From Acidobacteriota bacterium (lineage in GTDB: Bacteria; Acidobacteriota; Vicinamibacteria; Vicinamibacterales; UBA2999), in the NCBI GenBank assembly GCA_021730945.1, contig JAKFYH010000051.1, positions 1 to 42,216 of the forward strand: a stretch of DNA of 42,216 bases, read 5' to 3'. This document shows positions 10,261-19,595 of the stretch, piece after piece. Made by a program: the position numbers and the translations under genes. A model generated the notes under the pieces. It was given only the letters and a program-made list of their open reading frames with translations, was not told the DNA's origin and made no database searches. Positions within the stretch are counted from its first letter, which is position 1; every line of letters starts with the position of its first letter.

Positions 10261-11637
10261 ATGAGCATCCTGATCAAGAACGGCACCATCGTCACCGCCA
10301 CCGACCAGTACGTGGGCGACGTGTTCATCGAGGGCGAGAAGATCACGACGATTGGCTCGGCGCTCACCATGCCGGCCGATCGGGTGATTGACGCCACGGG
10401 CAAGTACGTCCTGCCGGGCGGCATCGACGTGCACACCCACATGGACATGCCGTTTGGCGGCACCACCTCGGCCGATGATTTCGAGTCGGGCACCATCGCC
10501 GCGGCGTTCGGCGGGACGACCACGATTGTCGATTTCGCCATCCAGTACCGCGGCGAGACCCTGCATCACGCGTTCGAAACGTGGTCGAAGAAGGCCGAGG
10601 GCAAGGCCGCCATCGACTACGGCTTCCACATGATCATCACCGAGCTGAGCGATCAGGTGGAAGAAGAGATGGACGCGATGGTGCGCCAGGGCGTCAGCTC
10701 GTTCAAGCTGTTCATGGCCTACCCCGGTGTCTTCATGCTGGACGATGCCAGCATCTTCCGGGCGATGCTGCGGACCGGGAAGAACGGCGGCACCATTTGC
10801 ATGCACGCCGAGAACGGCGGCGTGATCGACGTGCTGGTGAAGAAGGCGCTGGCCGAGGGCAAGACGGCGCCGAAGTATCACGCGATCACGCGGCCGGCGC
10901 TCGCCGAGGGCGAGGCGGCACACCGGGCGATTGCGCTGGCGGAAATCGCCGACGTCCCCGTCTACATCGTCCACTTGTCGGCGGCCGAGGCGCTGGAGCA
11001 GGTCACCGCGGCCCGCGATCGCGGGATCGCGGCGTTCGCGGAAACCTGCCCGCAGTATCTGTTCCTGTCGGAAGACAATTACAACGAGCCGGATTTCGGC
11101 GGCGCGAAGTACGTGATGAGTCCGCCGCTGCGCGCCAAGTCCACGCAAGACCGCCTGTGGCGCGGCCTGGCCTACAACGACCTGCAGGCGATTGCCACCG
11201 ACCACTGCCCCTTCTGCATGAAGGAAAAGCACCTCGGCGATGGCGACTTCTCGAAGATTCCCAACGGCGCGCCCGGAGTCGAGACCCGCATGAGCCTGGT
11301 CTACGACGGCGGCGTGCGCACCGGCCGCATCTCGATGAACCGCTTCGTCGAGCTCACGTCCACGTCGCCGGCGAAGATCTTCGGCATGTTCCCGAAGAAG
11401 GGCACGATCGCGCCTGGCTCAGACGCCGACATCGTGATTTTCGATCCCGAAAAGACGACGATGCTGTCGGCGAAGACGCATCACATGAAGGTGGACTACA
11501 ACCCGTACGAAGGGCGGCAGGTCACCGGCGTGACCGAGACCGTTCTCTCACGCGGCAAGGTGATTATCGAAGCCGGCAAGTTCACCGGCAAGGCCGGCGC
11601 CGGTGCGTTCCTGAAGCGCAGCGCGCGGTCGATCTAG
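10261..11637 (+). CDS. hydA: Dihydropyrimidinase (D-hydantoinase)
   Basis: This 458-aa metal-dependent cyclic amidohydrolase opens the ring of dihydrouracil, dihydrothymine or 5-substituted hydantoins. The two-metal site is complete: His58 and His60 in DVHTHMD, carbamylated Lys149 in SSFKLFMAY, His182 in CMHAEN, His238 in YIVHLSAAE, and Asp314 in TDHCPF. The substrate-binding Tyr154 is present. Length and motif order match bacterial dihydropyrimidinases. It lies 12 nt after the DUF481 gene and is divergent from preA and the NCS1 transporter. PreA would supply its substrate. The next pathway enzyme, beta-ureidopropionase, is not in the window. The hydantoinase and dihydropyrimidinase roles cannot be separated from sequence alone. 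Confidence 0.94.
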   Translation: MSILIKNGTIVTATDQYVGDVFIEGEKITTIGSALTMPADRVIDATGKYVLPGGIDVHTHMDMPFGGTTSADDFESGTIAAAFGGTTTIVDFAIQYRGETLHHAFETWSKKAEGKAAIDYGFHMIITELSDQVEEEMDAMVRQGVSSFKLFMAYPGVFMLDDASIFRAMLRTGKNGGTICMHAENGGVIDVLVKKALAEGKTAPKYHAITRPALAEGEAAHRAIALAEIADVPVYIVHLSAAEALEQVTAARDRGIAAFAETCPQYLFLSEDNYNEPDFGGAKYVMSPPLRAKSTQDRLWRGLAYNDLQAIATDHCPFCMKEKHLGDGDFSKIPNGAPGVETRMSLVYDGGVRTGRISMNRFVELTSTSPAKIFGMFPKKGTIAPGSDADIVIFDPEKTTMLSAKTHHMKVDYNPYEGRQVTGVTETVLSRGKVIIEAGKFTGKAGAGAFLKRSARSI

Positions 11638-11701
11638 TCGCGGCCAGTCCGGCGTATTTCAGCCGCCGACATCGGCCACGGCACCGCCACCAGCGATGCG
11701 A

Positions 11702-11707
11702 TAACAT
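11702..11707 (+). promoter_or_regulatory. -10 box for leaderless patatin-like gene
   Basis: TAACAT lies 6 nt before the GTG start at 11714. With the usual 6-7 nt from -10 box to transcription start, the message would begin at or next to the GTG. No Shine-Dalgarno sequence is present. Confidence 0.5.
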
Positions 11708-11713
11708 TCGAGC

Positions 11714-12865
11714 GTGAATCACGAAGCGGGGCCGCGCGGACTGGCGCTGGTGCTCAGCGGCGGCGGAGCGCGGGCGGCCTACCAGGTGGGCGTGCTGCGT
11801 GTGCTGGCCAGCGAGTTTCCGATCGTGCCCGACATCCTCACCGGTGTCTCGGCCGGCGGCATCAACGCGGCGTTTCTCGCCACCCACCAGGCGCCGTTTA
11901 CCGACAAGGTCGAGCAACTCGCCCAGATGTGGGCCAGGCTGCGCATCGAACACGTCTTTCGCGTCGACCTGCGCGACCTGGCGTCGCGGACGCTGCGCTG
12001 GGGCGGCCGCCTGATGTCGGGCGGCCAGTCACCGCTGCCGGCGAAAAGCTTCGTCGACACCGAGCCGCTGCGCGAGATGCTCAGTCGCGAGCTGCAGGCC
12101 GAGGGCGGCGTCCTCGGCGGCATCCCCGAAAGCCTGAAAGCCGGCTGGCTGCGATCGTTCGCGCTGACCGCCTCGAGCTACACCACCGGCCAGTCGATCA
12201 CGTGGGTCCAGACGCGCGAGGACGACCTGATTCCCACTTGGGAGCGGCCGCAACGCCGCAGTGAAATCTGCGCCATCAGCGTCGAACACGTCATGGCTTC
12301 GGCGGCGCTGCCGTTTTTCTTTCCCGCCGTCGAGGTCGACGGCGGCTGGTACGGCGACGGCGGCATTCGCCTGACCGCGCCGCTCTCGCCGGCTATTCAC
12401 CTTGGCGCCCGGCGCATCCTCGCGGTGTCGACCCGTTACGCCAGTTCCAGCCGCGAGGCCGACCGTCCGCAGATTGTCGGCTACCCGCCACCGGCGCAGG
12501 TGGCCGGCGTACTGTTCAATGCGATCTTCCTGGATCAGCTCGACACTGACGCGCTGCAACTGCGTCAGCTCAATCACCTGATCGACGGCCATCCGCAAGA
12601 GAAGCGCGGCGGCTTGCGCCACATCGACCTGTTCGTCGTGCGTCCATCGCAGGACCTGGGCCGCCTGGCCAACGCTTATGAAGCCGACCTGCCGCGGGCG
12701 TTCCGCTTCCTGACCCGCGGCCTTGGCACCCGCGAGACACGGTCGAACGACATGCTCAGCCTGGTGATGTTCCAGAGCGACTACGTCCAGCGCCTGATTG
12801 AGATGGGCGAACAGGACGCGCGCACTCAACTGCCGGAACTGCGGGCCTTCCTGGCGGACGAGTAA
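11714..12865 (+). CDS. Patatin-like phospholipase/lipid acyl hydrolase
   Basis: This is a 383-aa protein with the patatin Ser-Asp dyad. The oxyanion loop is SGGGARAAYQVG (15-26), the nucleophile is Ser46 in GVSAGG, and the catalytic Asp215 lies in GDGG. It has no signal peptide, so it probably acts on membrane lipids from the cytoplasmic side. The region after the dyad (220-383) holds the usual family extension and no added domain that I recognise. It starts with GTG and stands alone. It converges on ADOP permease 2 with a 26-nt gap. Confidence 0.92.
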   Translation: MNHEAGPRGLALVLSGGGARAAYQVGVLRVLASEFPIVPDILTGVSAGGINAAFLATHQAPFTDKVEQLAQMWARLRIEHVFRVDLRDLASRTLRWGGRLMSGGQSPLPAKSFVDTEPLREMLSRELQAEGGVLGGIPESLKAGWLRSFALTASSYTTGQSITWVQTREDDLIPTWERPQRRSEICAISVEHVMASAALPFFFPAVEVDGGWYGDGGIRLTAPLSPAIHLGARRILAVSTRYASSSREADRPQIVGYPPPAQVAGVLFNAIFLDQLDTDALQLRQLNHLIDGHPQEKRGGLRHIDLFVVRPSQDLGRLANAYEADLPRAFRFLTRGLGTRETRSNDMLSLVMFQSDYVQRLIEMGEQDARTQLPELRAFLADE

Positions 12866-12882
12866 GAACACAGAAAGTTCTT
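12864..12882. terminator. Small AT-rich hairpin between convergent genes
   Basis: A 6-bp stem AAGAAC/GTTCTT with a 7-nt loop is followed by a T on the plus strand. It begins at the patatin-like gene's stop codon and lies in the 26-nt convergent gap before ADOP permease 2. The stem is weak, so a termination role is only possible. Confidence 0.3.
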
Positions 12883-12891
12883 TGCGGCGCC

Positions 12892-15309
12892 CTACTCCCC
12901 GCGTAGCGCCGTGATGGGATCGACCCCGAGCGCCCGCCGCGCCGGCATCACGCTCGCCACCAGCGCCGTGACGATCATGATGCCCGCCGTCAGCGCAAAC
13001 GACGCCACGTCCAACGGCTGCACCGAATAGAGCTGCGCCTCGACAAAGCGGCCGAGCCCCACCGCCGCCAGTCCGCCCGCGGTCACGCCGACCAGCGCCA
13101 GCGCGAGGCCCTGACCAACGACCAGGCGCATCAGGTTGCCACGGCCGGCGCCAAGCGCCGCTCGCACGCCGATTTCGCGCGTCCGCTGCCCCACCCAGTA
13201 GGCCAGCAGGCCGTAGATGCCAATGATCGCCAGCGTCAGCGCCGTGACTGCGAAGACGCCGGTGAGCCACGTGAGAAACCGGCTGGCGGCCAGTTGCTCG
13301 TCGACCAGGTCTCGCAGCCCGATGACGTTGAACACGGCGATGCCGGCATCGCGGCGGCGAAGCACCTCCACTGCTTGATCCACGATCGCGGCGGCACTGT
13401 CGGTCCGCAGCATGACGGAGAAGGCGCCGGGACGGCCGCTGTAGGGAAAGAAGATGTCCGGATCAGCCGTCGGGTTGCTGGGAATGCCACGCAGGTTGGC
13501 ATCGCGCACGACACCGACGATCGTCAGCCACGGCGCCGGACCACCGGCACTCCCCTGCTTGATGCGGCGGCCGAGCGCGCTGTGGTTGGGCCAGAACCGC
13601 TTGGCCAGGGCCTCGGTCACCATGACGCTTGGGGAATCTTCGGCCATGTCGGCGACGGTGAACGACCGGCCCTCGACCAGGCGAAGGCCAATGGTCTCGG
13701 CGTAGCCGGGCGAGACGCGATGCACGTAGGTGCGAGGCCGGTTGCCATCTTCGACCGGTGCCATGCCCTCAGCCGAATAGAAGATCGCCGCACTGCCACC
13801 GAGCGGGATCGAACTGGACACGCTGGCGTCCGTCACTCCGGGCAGCGCCCGCAAGTCGTCGAGTAACGCCAGCGTCTCGACGCCGCCGCTGACGTTGGCC
13901 AGCGCGGTGGGCTGGGTGCCGGCAACCGGCATGCGCACCCGCAGGCTGACGACCCCATCCGGCTCGAACCCGGGATCGAAGCGGGTCAACGCGGCGAAGC
14001 TGCGGCTGAAGAGCGCCGCCCCCACCAGCAGCGTCACGGTGACGGCGATCTGGCCGGCGACGATCACCTGCAGCGTGCGCCCGCCGCCGCCCCGGGTTTC
14101 GACCGCGCCTTCCCGCAGGTCCTGCGCCAGCGATCGCGCTCGCATGTGACCTAGCGGCGACAGTCCGATCACCACCGTGATCACGACGCCAAGTGCCAGC
14201 ACGAACCCGAACGTCCGCCAGTCGAAGGCGGGCGCGGCGAAACTCGGCAACTGCACCGGACTGAGCGCCATGAGCGCATCGCCGGCCCACAACGCCAGCA
14301 GGCTGCCGGCGGTGCCGCCAATCAATACCACCCAGGCGCTCTCGGCCAGCAGCAGGCGGACCAGGCGGCTCTCATCGGCGCCAATGGCGCGTCGCAGCGA
14401 CAATTCACGGCGCCGCGATTCGGTGCGGGCCAGCAGCAGGCTTGCGACGCTGGCGCAGGCGATCACGAGGACGAAACTGACGGCGCCGAACAGCAAGCCG
14501 ATGGCCGGACGCACTTGCCCGAACACCTCATCAGCCAGCGGCGACACCTCAACGCCGCGCTTGTCGTTCGATGCCGGATACGCCTGCGCCAACTGCCGGG
14601 CGATGGCGCTGACGTCAGCCTGGGCGGCCTCGCGGGTAACGCCGGGCGCCAACCGGGCGAGCGCGGGGAACCACCGGTTCCCGCGCGCCTCCGGTCCGCT
14701 CGACCGCAGGCCGAGCAAAGACACCCAAACGTCACTGGCATCGGAACGGCCGGTGAACCCCGGCGGCGCTACGCCGACTATGGTGTAGATGCGGTCGTCG
14801 AGCTGGAGCGATCGACCGACGATCGCCGGGTCGCGGCCAAATACCCGCGCCCACATCCGCTCGCTGATCATCGCCGTGGCCGGCGCCCCGGCCGCATCGT
14901 CACTCGCCATCAAGGTGCGGCCGACCAGTGGTGTCGCGCCCATTAACGAAAAGTAGTCGCCCGCCACCATTTCGCCAGACACCTGTTCGGGAACCCCCGC
15001 CCCAGAGCGGATGAAATCGTTCTGCGACCACGCCCCCATCAAGTCGAACGAGCGAGCCTGGTTCTTCCAGTCGAGGTAGTCGGGAACGGAAGCGCCTCGC
15101 CGCTCCACGGTCTGCCGTTCGACGTTGCCCCACAGTTCCACCAACCGGGCCGATTCCGGATAGGGCAGCGGCCGCAGCGCCACGGCATCGAGCAACCCGA
15201 ACATGGTCGTCGTGGCGCCGATCCCAAGGGCAAGGGCGAGCACGGCACCGAGCGTGGTGGCCGGGTTCTTCCACAGGGCACGCCAGGCAAAGCGAAGGTC
15301 GGCGGTCAT
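12892..15309 (-). CDS. ADOP-type ABC transporter permease 2
   Basis: This 805-aa permease has the same two-half layout as the other two in the window. An N-terminal membrane segment ends in LALGIGATTTMFGLLD, and R-P-L-P-Y follows. A MacB-like periplasmic domain carries the PDYLDWKN motif near residue 75. A first FtsX block (IACASVASLLLARTESRRREL) and a C-terminal one (REIGVRAALGAGRGN) are both recognisable. The C-terminus ends D-P-I-T-A-L-R-G-E, the usual ADOP ending. The start is ATG 15309. A 12-bp palindrome, TTGCTATAGCAA, lies 6 nt upstream. No ATPase gene adjoins it. It is probably transcribed alone; substrate unknown. Confidence 0.92.
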   Translation of the reverse strand: MTADLRFAWRALWKNPATTLGAVLALALGIGATTTMFGLLDAVALRPLPYPESARLVELWGNVERQTVERRGASVPDYLDWKNQARSFDLMGAWSQNDFIRSGAGVPEQVSGEMVAGDYFSLMGATPLVGRTLMASDDAAGAPATAMISERMWARVFGRDPAIVGRSLQLDDRIYTIVGVAPPGFTGRSDASDVWVSLLGLRSSGPEARGNRWFPALARLAPGVTREAAQADVSAIARQLAQAYPASNDKRGVEVSPLADEVFGQVRPAIGLLFGAVSFVLVIACASVASLLLARTESRRRELSLRRAIGADESRLVRLLLAESAWVVLIGGTAGSLLALWAGDALMALSPVQLPSFAAPAFDWRTFGFVLALGVVITVVIGLSPLGHMRARSLAQDLREGAVETRGGGGRTLQVIVAGQIAVTVTLLVGAALFSRSFAALTRFDPGFEPDGVVSLRVRMPVAGTQPTALANVSGGVETLALLDDLRALPGVTDASVSSSIPLGGSAAIFYSAEGMAPVEDGNRPRTYVHRVSPGYAETIGLRLVEGRSFTVADMAEDSPSVMVTEALAKRFWPNHSALGRRIKQGSAGGPAPWLTIVGVVRDANLRGIPSNPTADPDIFFPYSGRPGAFSVMLRTDSAAAIVDQAVEVLRRRDAGIAVFNVIGLRDLVDEQLAASRFLTWLTGVFAVTALTLAIIGIYGLLAYWVGQRTREIGVRAALGAGRGNLMRLVVGQGLALALVGVTAGGLAAVGLGRFVEAQLYSVQPLDVASFALTAGIMIVTALVASVMPARRALGVDPITALRGE

Positions 15310-15638
15310 GGCTGGTTGCTATAGCAAGCGCCGTGCCCGCGAATATGCGCCGTATTTCTGACATCGCCGGACCGATCCGTCCCTGGCTGGAAATCCGGTG
15401 TCCGTTTGCGAACGGCCGCCTGCGCGTGCGGGCGGGCCAGGCCGACAGCCAACCTTCGCACAGCCTCGCGTCAACGAAGGAGACCTCATGGCCGCAGATT
15501 CAACGCAGTCCCAGATCCGACAGCCTGCTATCGGCATCGAAGCCGCGGCTGAATCTGGGAGCGGGCGCTCATCCGTGGAGCGAGCCGGTACCGCTAGACA
15601 CTGCGGCGATCAGTTCCGTGGCAGGCAGAGGTCATCGC
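15310..15638. other. 329-nt region without a confident gene
   Basis: A perfect 12-bp palindrome TTGCTATAGCAA (15316-15327) lies directly upstream of the ADOP permease 2 start. It could be an operator, or TATAGC within it a weak -10 box. A possible small plus-strand frame begins at ATG 15488 after AAGGAGA and runs to 15676 (62 codons). It is Ser/Arg/Ala-rich, has no recognisable motif and overlaps the end of the convergent cupin gene, so I do not call it. I see no RNA gene here. Confidence 0.4.
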
Positions 15639-16136
15639 CTACTTGGCCGGCTCGAAGCGATACACCAGGTAGCTGATCGGCCCGTCGAGCTCGCTGAAGC
15701 TGTGCGGCAGGCCGGCGGGGATGATGATGATGTCGCCGGGCTTCACCTTGCGGCTCTCGCCGCCGATGCGCGTACCGGTCTGGCTCATGCCGGCATTGAC
15801 GCGCGTCAGGTCGGTCGGCTTGGGTGTGCCGAGCGATCCGCCGGTGACCATCGTGCCCGATCCCGACAGGATGTAGTAGGTCTCGGTCACGTCGTTGTGA
15901 ATCAGCGCGCTCGCTTCGGCCTTGCTGCGGTACAACATCGCCACCGCCGCCTTGCCGCCAGGAATCTCGGTGACCTTGATCGGCGTGTCGACCGCATTCT
16001 TGGCGATCGACTCCTTCAGCACCGCCTCGTGCTGCTCCCTGGGGATGAAGACAGCGGGCGCCTGAGCTTGCGGCGCCGAGTCGGCAGCCGCGGCATGAAG
16101 ACCGATTGTGAGCGCAGCAGCGGCGAATGTCAGCAT
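15639..16136 (-). CDS. Exported cupin-domain protein
   Basis: This is a 165-aa single-cupin protein with a signal peptide (residues 1 to about 19). The metal-binding motif is partly visible: His80 and Glu85 in the first motif (HNDVTETYYILSG) and His145 in the second (IIPAGLPHSF). A 20-residue insertion rich in Gly/Thr separates the two motifs. Such small secreted cupins may bind a metal and a small ligand or act as isomerases or oxygenases; no substrate can be assigned. The ATG at 16136 is preferred over the TTG six nt upstream because a TAGAGT -10-like box ends only 5 nt before this ATG. It is divergent from the AlkD-like gene. Confidence 0.82.
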   Translation of the reverse strand: MLTFAAAALTIGLHAAAADSAPQAQAPAVFIPREQHEAVLKESIAKNAVDTPIKVTEIPGGKAAVAMLYRSKAEASALIHNDVTETYYILSGSGTMVTGGSLGTPKPTDLTRVNAGMSQTGTRIGGESRKVKPGDIIIIPAGLPHSFSELDGPISYLVYRFEPAK

Positions 16137-16141
16137 TCGCA

Positions 16142-16147
16142 AACTCT
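16142..16147 (-). promoter_or_regulatory. -10 box for leaderless cupin transcript
   Basis: TAGAGT on the minus strand lies 5 nt before ATG 16136. It overlaps the alternative TTG start, making that start unlikely if the box is real. Confidence 0.45.
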
Positions 16148-16213
16148 ACCGGAAGTGCGAGGACGGGCCAAGCGGCCTTGACCGTCCAGGCAATCGGCGA
16201 CATTCTGAAGCGG

Positions 16214-17083
16214 ATGACACGGACGCTGCTGAAGCGCGAGGCGGCCGCGATTGAACGGCGACTGGCCGCGACAGGCACCGCGGCGAGAGCCAGGGGCGCC
16301 AAAGCCTACCTCAAGAGCCAACTTCACTTCCTCGGCAACGACACGGCTACGCTTCGCGCCGAGGTGCGGCGCTGGCGATTGGCGCACGCGGATTGGGATC
16401 TCGAGGGTCTCGTCGCGCTCGCCGAAGCGCTGTGGCGGCGCGAGGTCTTCGAGCTTCGCAGCTTCGCGCTGATCCTGCTGGTGACCCAGGCGGCAGCCCT
16501 TGAGCCGCGGCACCTGGCTTTCCTCGAACGGCTGCTGCGGGATGCGCACACCTGGGCGCTGGTCGACGAGATCGCGCCGCGGCTGGTCGGCCCCCTGCTG
16601 TTGCGGTATCCACGCACAGTCGGACCAGTCATCGATCGCTGGGCCAAAGACGACGACTTCTGGCTGCGGCGCGCCGCGCTGCTGGCCTTGCTGTTGCCCA
16701 TGCGCCGCGGCGAGGGCGACTGGAAACGCTTTGCCCGTTATGCCGACCCCCTGCTCGAGGACCGCGAGTTCTTCATTCGCAAGGCGATCGGCTGGGTGCT
16801 GCGCGAGGCGGCGAGCCGCGAAGCGGATCGAGTGGTCGCATTCGTGAGACCGCGTGCCGGCCGGCTGTCCGGGGTCACGTGGCGCGAAGCCACGCGTAAG
16901 CTCCCTGCCCCGGTGCGGAAACGACTGACCGCGCGGCGCCATCGGCGCCTTCAGCATCGTCCGACTGCCCGGCAACGAGTTGTCCCTCGACTGAAGGTGG
17001 TCGAATCGCTGCAGCCACCAGTTCAGCGGTCGCGCAGCGCCGTCATCGGGTCGATGCGCGTGCTGCCGCGCGCCGGCAGGTAG
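16214..17083 (+). CDS. AlkD-like DNA alkylation repair glycosylase
   Basis: This is a 289-aa HEAT-like repeat protein of the DNA alkylation repair (AlkD) family, which excises N3- and N7-alkylpurines. Family residues are visible: Trp114 and Asp118 in TWALVDEI, the DDFWLRRAALLALL helix with Arg152/Arg153, and Trp194 in FIRKAIGWVLRE. The core ends near residue 238. The remaining 50 residues are a basic Arg/Pro/Gln tail unlike the core, and its last 61 nt overlap ADOP permease 3 on the other strand. That tail may be a read-through extension. The start is ATG 16214, after a weak AAGCGG site. The gene is divergent from the cupin gene. Confidence 0.85.
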   Translation: MTRTLLKREAAAIERRLAATGTAARARGAKAYLKSQLHFLGNDTATLRAEVRRWRLAHADWDLEGLVALAEALWRREVFELRSFALILLVTQAAALEPRHLAFLERLLRDAHTWALVDEIAPRLVGPLLLRYPRTVGPVIDRWAKDDDFWLRRAALLALLLPMRRGEGDWKRFARYADPLLEDREFFIRKAIGWVLREAASREADRVVAFVRPRAGRLSGVTWREATRKLPAPVRKRLTARRHRRLQHRPTARQRVVPRLKVVESLQPPVQRSRSAVIGSMRVLPRAGR

Positions 17084-19449
17084 CACGCCAGCAGGGCCAC
17101 GGCCATCAGCACCAGCGACACGCCGGCAAACACGGGAACATCGTGCGCGTTGACGCCAAATAACTGGCTCTGCAGGAAACGGGTCAGCGCCACGGCCCCG
17201 GCAAGCCCCATGATCACGCCCAGTGCCGCGGCGCGGACGCCCTGCGCGAGCACCATCCGGAGGATCGCACCCTGGTCGGCGCCAAGCGCCTGGCGAATGC
17301 CGAACTCGCGAACGCGCTGGGTCACGCCGAACGCCAACACGCCGTAAATGCCGAGGCCCGACAGCAAGAGAGCGACGGTACCGAACAACGCGAGTAACAA
17401 CGTGGGCGCGCGGCGCGTCTGCAGCGACCGCCCGATCCACTCGTTCATCGTTCGCACGTCCGCCAGCGGCAGCTCCGGATCGATGGCTTGTACGGCCGCC
17501 CGCACCAGTGATACGAGGTTCTGCGGGTCGATCCCCGACTTCACCACCAACGCCATGCCCGCGCGCGGCTGCTGCGTGACCGGATAGTAGATGCGCTCCT
17601 TGGTTACCGGCTCGCCAAGGTCGATGCTGTTGATCGTCCCGACCACGCCGACGATGGTGAACGGCGTCGAGTCAGGTCCGCCGCGCCGAATCTGCTGCCC
17701 GATCGGGTCCTGGTTGGCGAAGTACCGGCTTACCAGATACTCGTCGACGACCACGACCGGCGGGCTGCCGGGTCCGTCGATGTCGGCGAACAGGCGACCG
17801 CGAACCAACGGGATCTGCATGGCACGGAAGTAGTCGCCGCCGACGATCTCCTGCCGGGCGTGCGGGCCCGCCTCGTTCTCTGCCGGGGTGTAGCCGACAA
17901 TGCTGTACGAGCCTGAACCCACCATGCCGTTGAACGGCACGTTCGACGTCAGGCCGGCCGACGTCACGCCCGGGATCCGCGCCGCAGAGTCGACCAGCCG
18001 CATCCAGAACGCACGTCGCTGGTCCGGTTCGCCGTAGCGAATCGCGGGAAGCGCCAGTTGGGCGGTCAGCAGGTTGTCGCTCGCAAAGCCGGGATTCACG
18101 TCCTGAAGCTTGGCGTAGCTCTTGATCATGAGCCCCGCGCCGACCAGCAGCATCACGGCGACGGCGACCTCCGCCACGACGAGTGCGGTGCGCGTGATGC
18201 CGGTGCTGCGGGTGGCCGATCCCCGCGTGCTGTCGTCACGCAGTACGTCGACCACACTCGATCGCAGGGTGGCGATGGCCGGCACCAGGCCGAACACCAG
18301 CCCTGTCAACACGGCCATGGCCAGGGCAAACAGCAGCACGGGCGCATGCAGCGTGACCGGGGGGCTGCCCGGCAACTGCGGCCCGACCAGCGCGACCAGG
18401 CCCTGCACGCCGGCCGCGCCAAGCGCCAGGCCGCCCACCGCCCCGACCAGCGACAGCACAATGCCCTCGGTGAGCATCTGCCGGATCACGTCGCCGCGGG
18501 CCGCGCCGATGGCGGACCGAATGGCCACCTCGCGGTGCCGGCCGGTCGCCCGCATCAGCAGCAGGTTCGCCACGTTGGCGCACGCGATCAGCAGCACCAG
18601 GATCACGCCCGTCTGCAGGACGAGCAGCGGCGCACGCAGGTCGCCGACCAGCTGATCGCGAATCGGCACCGAGATGCCGGTAAAGCCGCTGGTGGCAAAG
18701 AAGCCAGCCCGGCGCGGCAAGCGCTCGGCCACTCGCGCCACGATGGTCTTCATCTGCGCATCGAGCTGCCCGGTGGTGGCGCCCGGCGCCAGCCGCGCAA
18801 TCATCGCGCTGAACTCGTTGCCGCGGGCGTTGTCGGACCTGTCGTCGGCCGTGAACGAGAACGGCACCAGCAGCGAAATGTCGCGCGCCGGCAGGTCCAG
18901 GTCGGCCGGCAGCACGCCGACGACGCGGTAGGGCACGCCGTCGAGCCGCACGTCGCGGCCGACAATCGACGGATCGGCACCGAACCTCGAGTTCCAGAGA
19001 CCGTAGGTCAGGATCGTGAAGTGGTCAGCGCCGGCCGTGGCCTCCTCCTCGGTGAACGCGCGGCCGAGCGCCGGCAACCGGCCCAGCGTCGAGAAGAACG
19101 ACGGCGTGACACGAAGCGAACGCAGCTGTTCCGGCTGGCCGCCCTCGGCGAGGCTGACGCTGCGCTGCGCGAACAAGGTCGCCTCTTCAATGGCTGGGGC
19201 GGCTGCCTTGCGATCGAGATAGTCGGGAATGGCGACGCTGGCCTGCGGCAAGCCGGTGAGCGGATAGCTGTTCCAGATGAACACCAGGCGGTCCGGCGCG
19301 GCGTACGGCAGCGGCCGCAGCAGGACCTGATAGAGGACGGTGAAGATCGCGGTATTGGCGCCAATGCCGACCGCCAGGGTCAGGATGGCCACCAGCGCGA
19401 AAAGCGGCTGCCGGCGCAGGCCACGGAGGGCGTATCGCAGGTCGGTCAT
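17023..19449 (-). CDS. ADOP-type ABC transporter permease 3
   Basis: This 808-aa orphan permease matches the other two in layout. The N-terminus is MTDLRYALRGLRRQPLF, followed by LAVGIGANTAIF and R-P-L-P-Y. The periplasmic part carries PDYLDRK near residue 77. A first FtsX block (IACANVANLLLMRATGRHRE) and a second (REFGIRQALGADQG) are present. It ends D-P-M-T-A-L-R-D-R. No ATP-binding subunit gene is adjacent. It converges on, and overlaps by 61 nt, the AlkD-like gene. It is divergent from the metallo-beta-lactamase-fold gene across a 146-nt gap. Confidence 0.92.
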   Translation of the reverse strand: MTDLRYALRGLRRQPLFALVAILTLAVGIGANTAIFTVLYQVLLRPLPYAAPDRLVFIWNSYPLTGLPQASVAIPDYLDRKAAAPAIEEATLFAQRSVSLAEGGQPEQLRSLRVTPSFFSTLGRLPALGRAFTEEEATAGADHFTILTYGLWNSRFGADPSIVGRDVRLDGVPYRVVGVLPADLDLPARDISLLVPFSFTADDRSDNARGNEFSAMIARLAPGATTGQLDAQMKTIVARVAERLPRRAGFFATSGFTGISVPIRDQLVGDLRAPLLVLQTGVILVLLIACANVANLLLMRATGRHREVAIRSAIGAARGDVIRQMLTEGIVLSLVGAVGGLALGAAGVQGLVALVGPQLPGSPPVTLHAPVLLFALAMAVLTGLVFGLVPAIATLRSSVVDVLRDDSTRGSATRSTGITRTALVVAEVAVAVMLLVGAGLMIKSYAKLQDVNPGFASDNLLTAQLALPAIRYGEPDQRRAFWMRLVDSAARIPGVTSAGLTSNVPFNGMVGSGSYSIVGYTPAENEAGPHARQEIVGGDYFRAMQIPLVRGRLFADIDGPGSPPVVVVDEYLVSRYFANQDPIGQQIRRGGPDSTPFTIVGVVGTINSIDLGEPVTKERIYYPVTQQPRAGMALVVKSGIDPQNLVSLVRAAVQAIDPELPLADVRTMNEWIGRSLQTRRAPTLLLALFGTVALLLSGLGIYGVLAFGVTQRVREFGIRQALGADQGAILRMVLAQGVRAAALGVIMGLAGAVALTRFLQSQLFGVNAHDVPVFAGVSLVLMAVALLACYLPARGSTRIDPMTALRDR

Positions 19450-19595
19450 GGGAGCTTGGACGGACCCACGGTGGCCCAGGGTTGCAGGCGGCCGCAGGCG
19501 CGAAAGTGTGCGTGATGCAGGCGACGCCGCTGTACCATACGACCTCGCGTTCTCGTGTCTGCGGTCGATTGTGCACCGCGTGAAAGGATCAACCC

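Noticed and set aside
9409-11232. Long open frame of about 600 codons antisense to the DUF481 and hydA genes
   Set aside because: It mirrors a GC-rich gene pair in another frame. Its product is rich in Arg, His and Val with no family motif, whereas the plus strand has full catalytic sites.
15488-15676. Possible 62-codon gene with an AAGGAGA site
   Set aside because: The composition is Ser/Arg-rich with no motif, and it overlaps the convergent cupin gene. One plausible ribosome-binding site is not enough.
18058-19515. Open frame of 485 codons antisense to ADOP permease 3
   Set aside because: Its composition is Gln/Arg/Gly/His-rich with no recognisable domain. The permease on the other strand is a clear family member.
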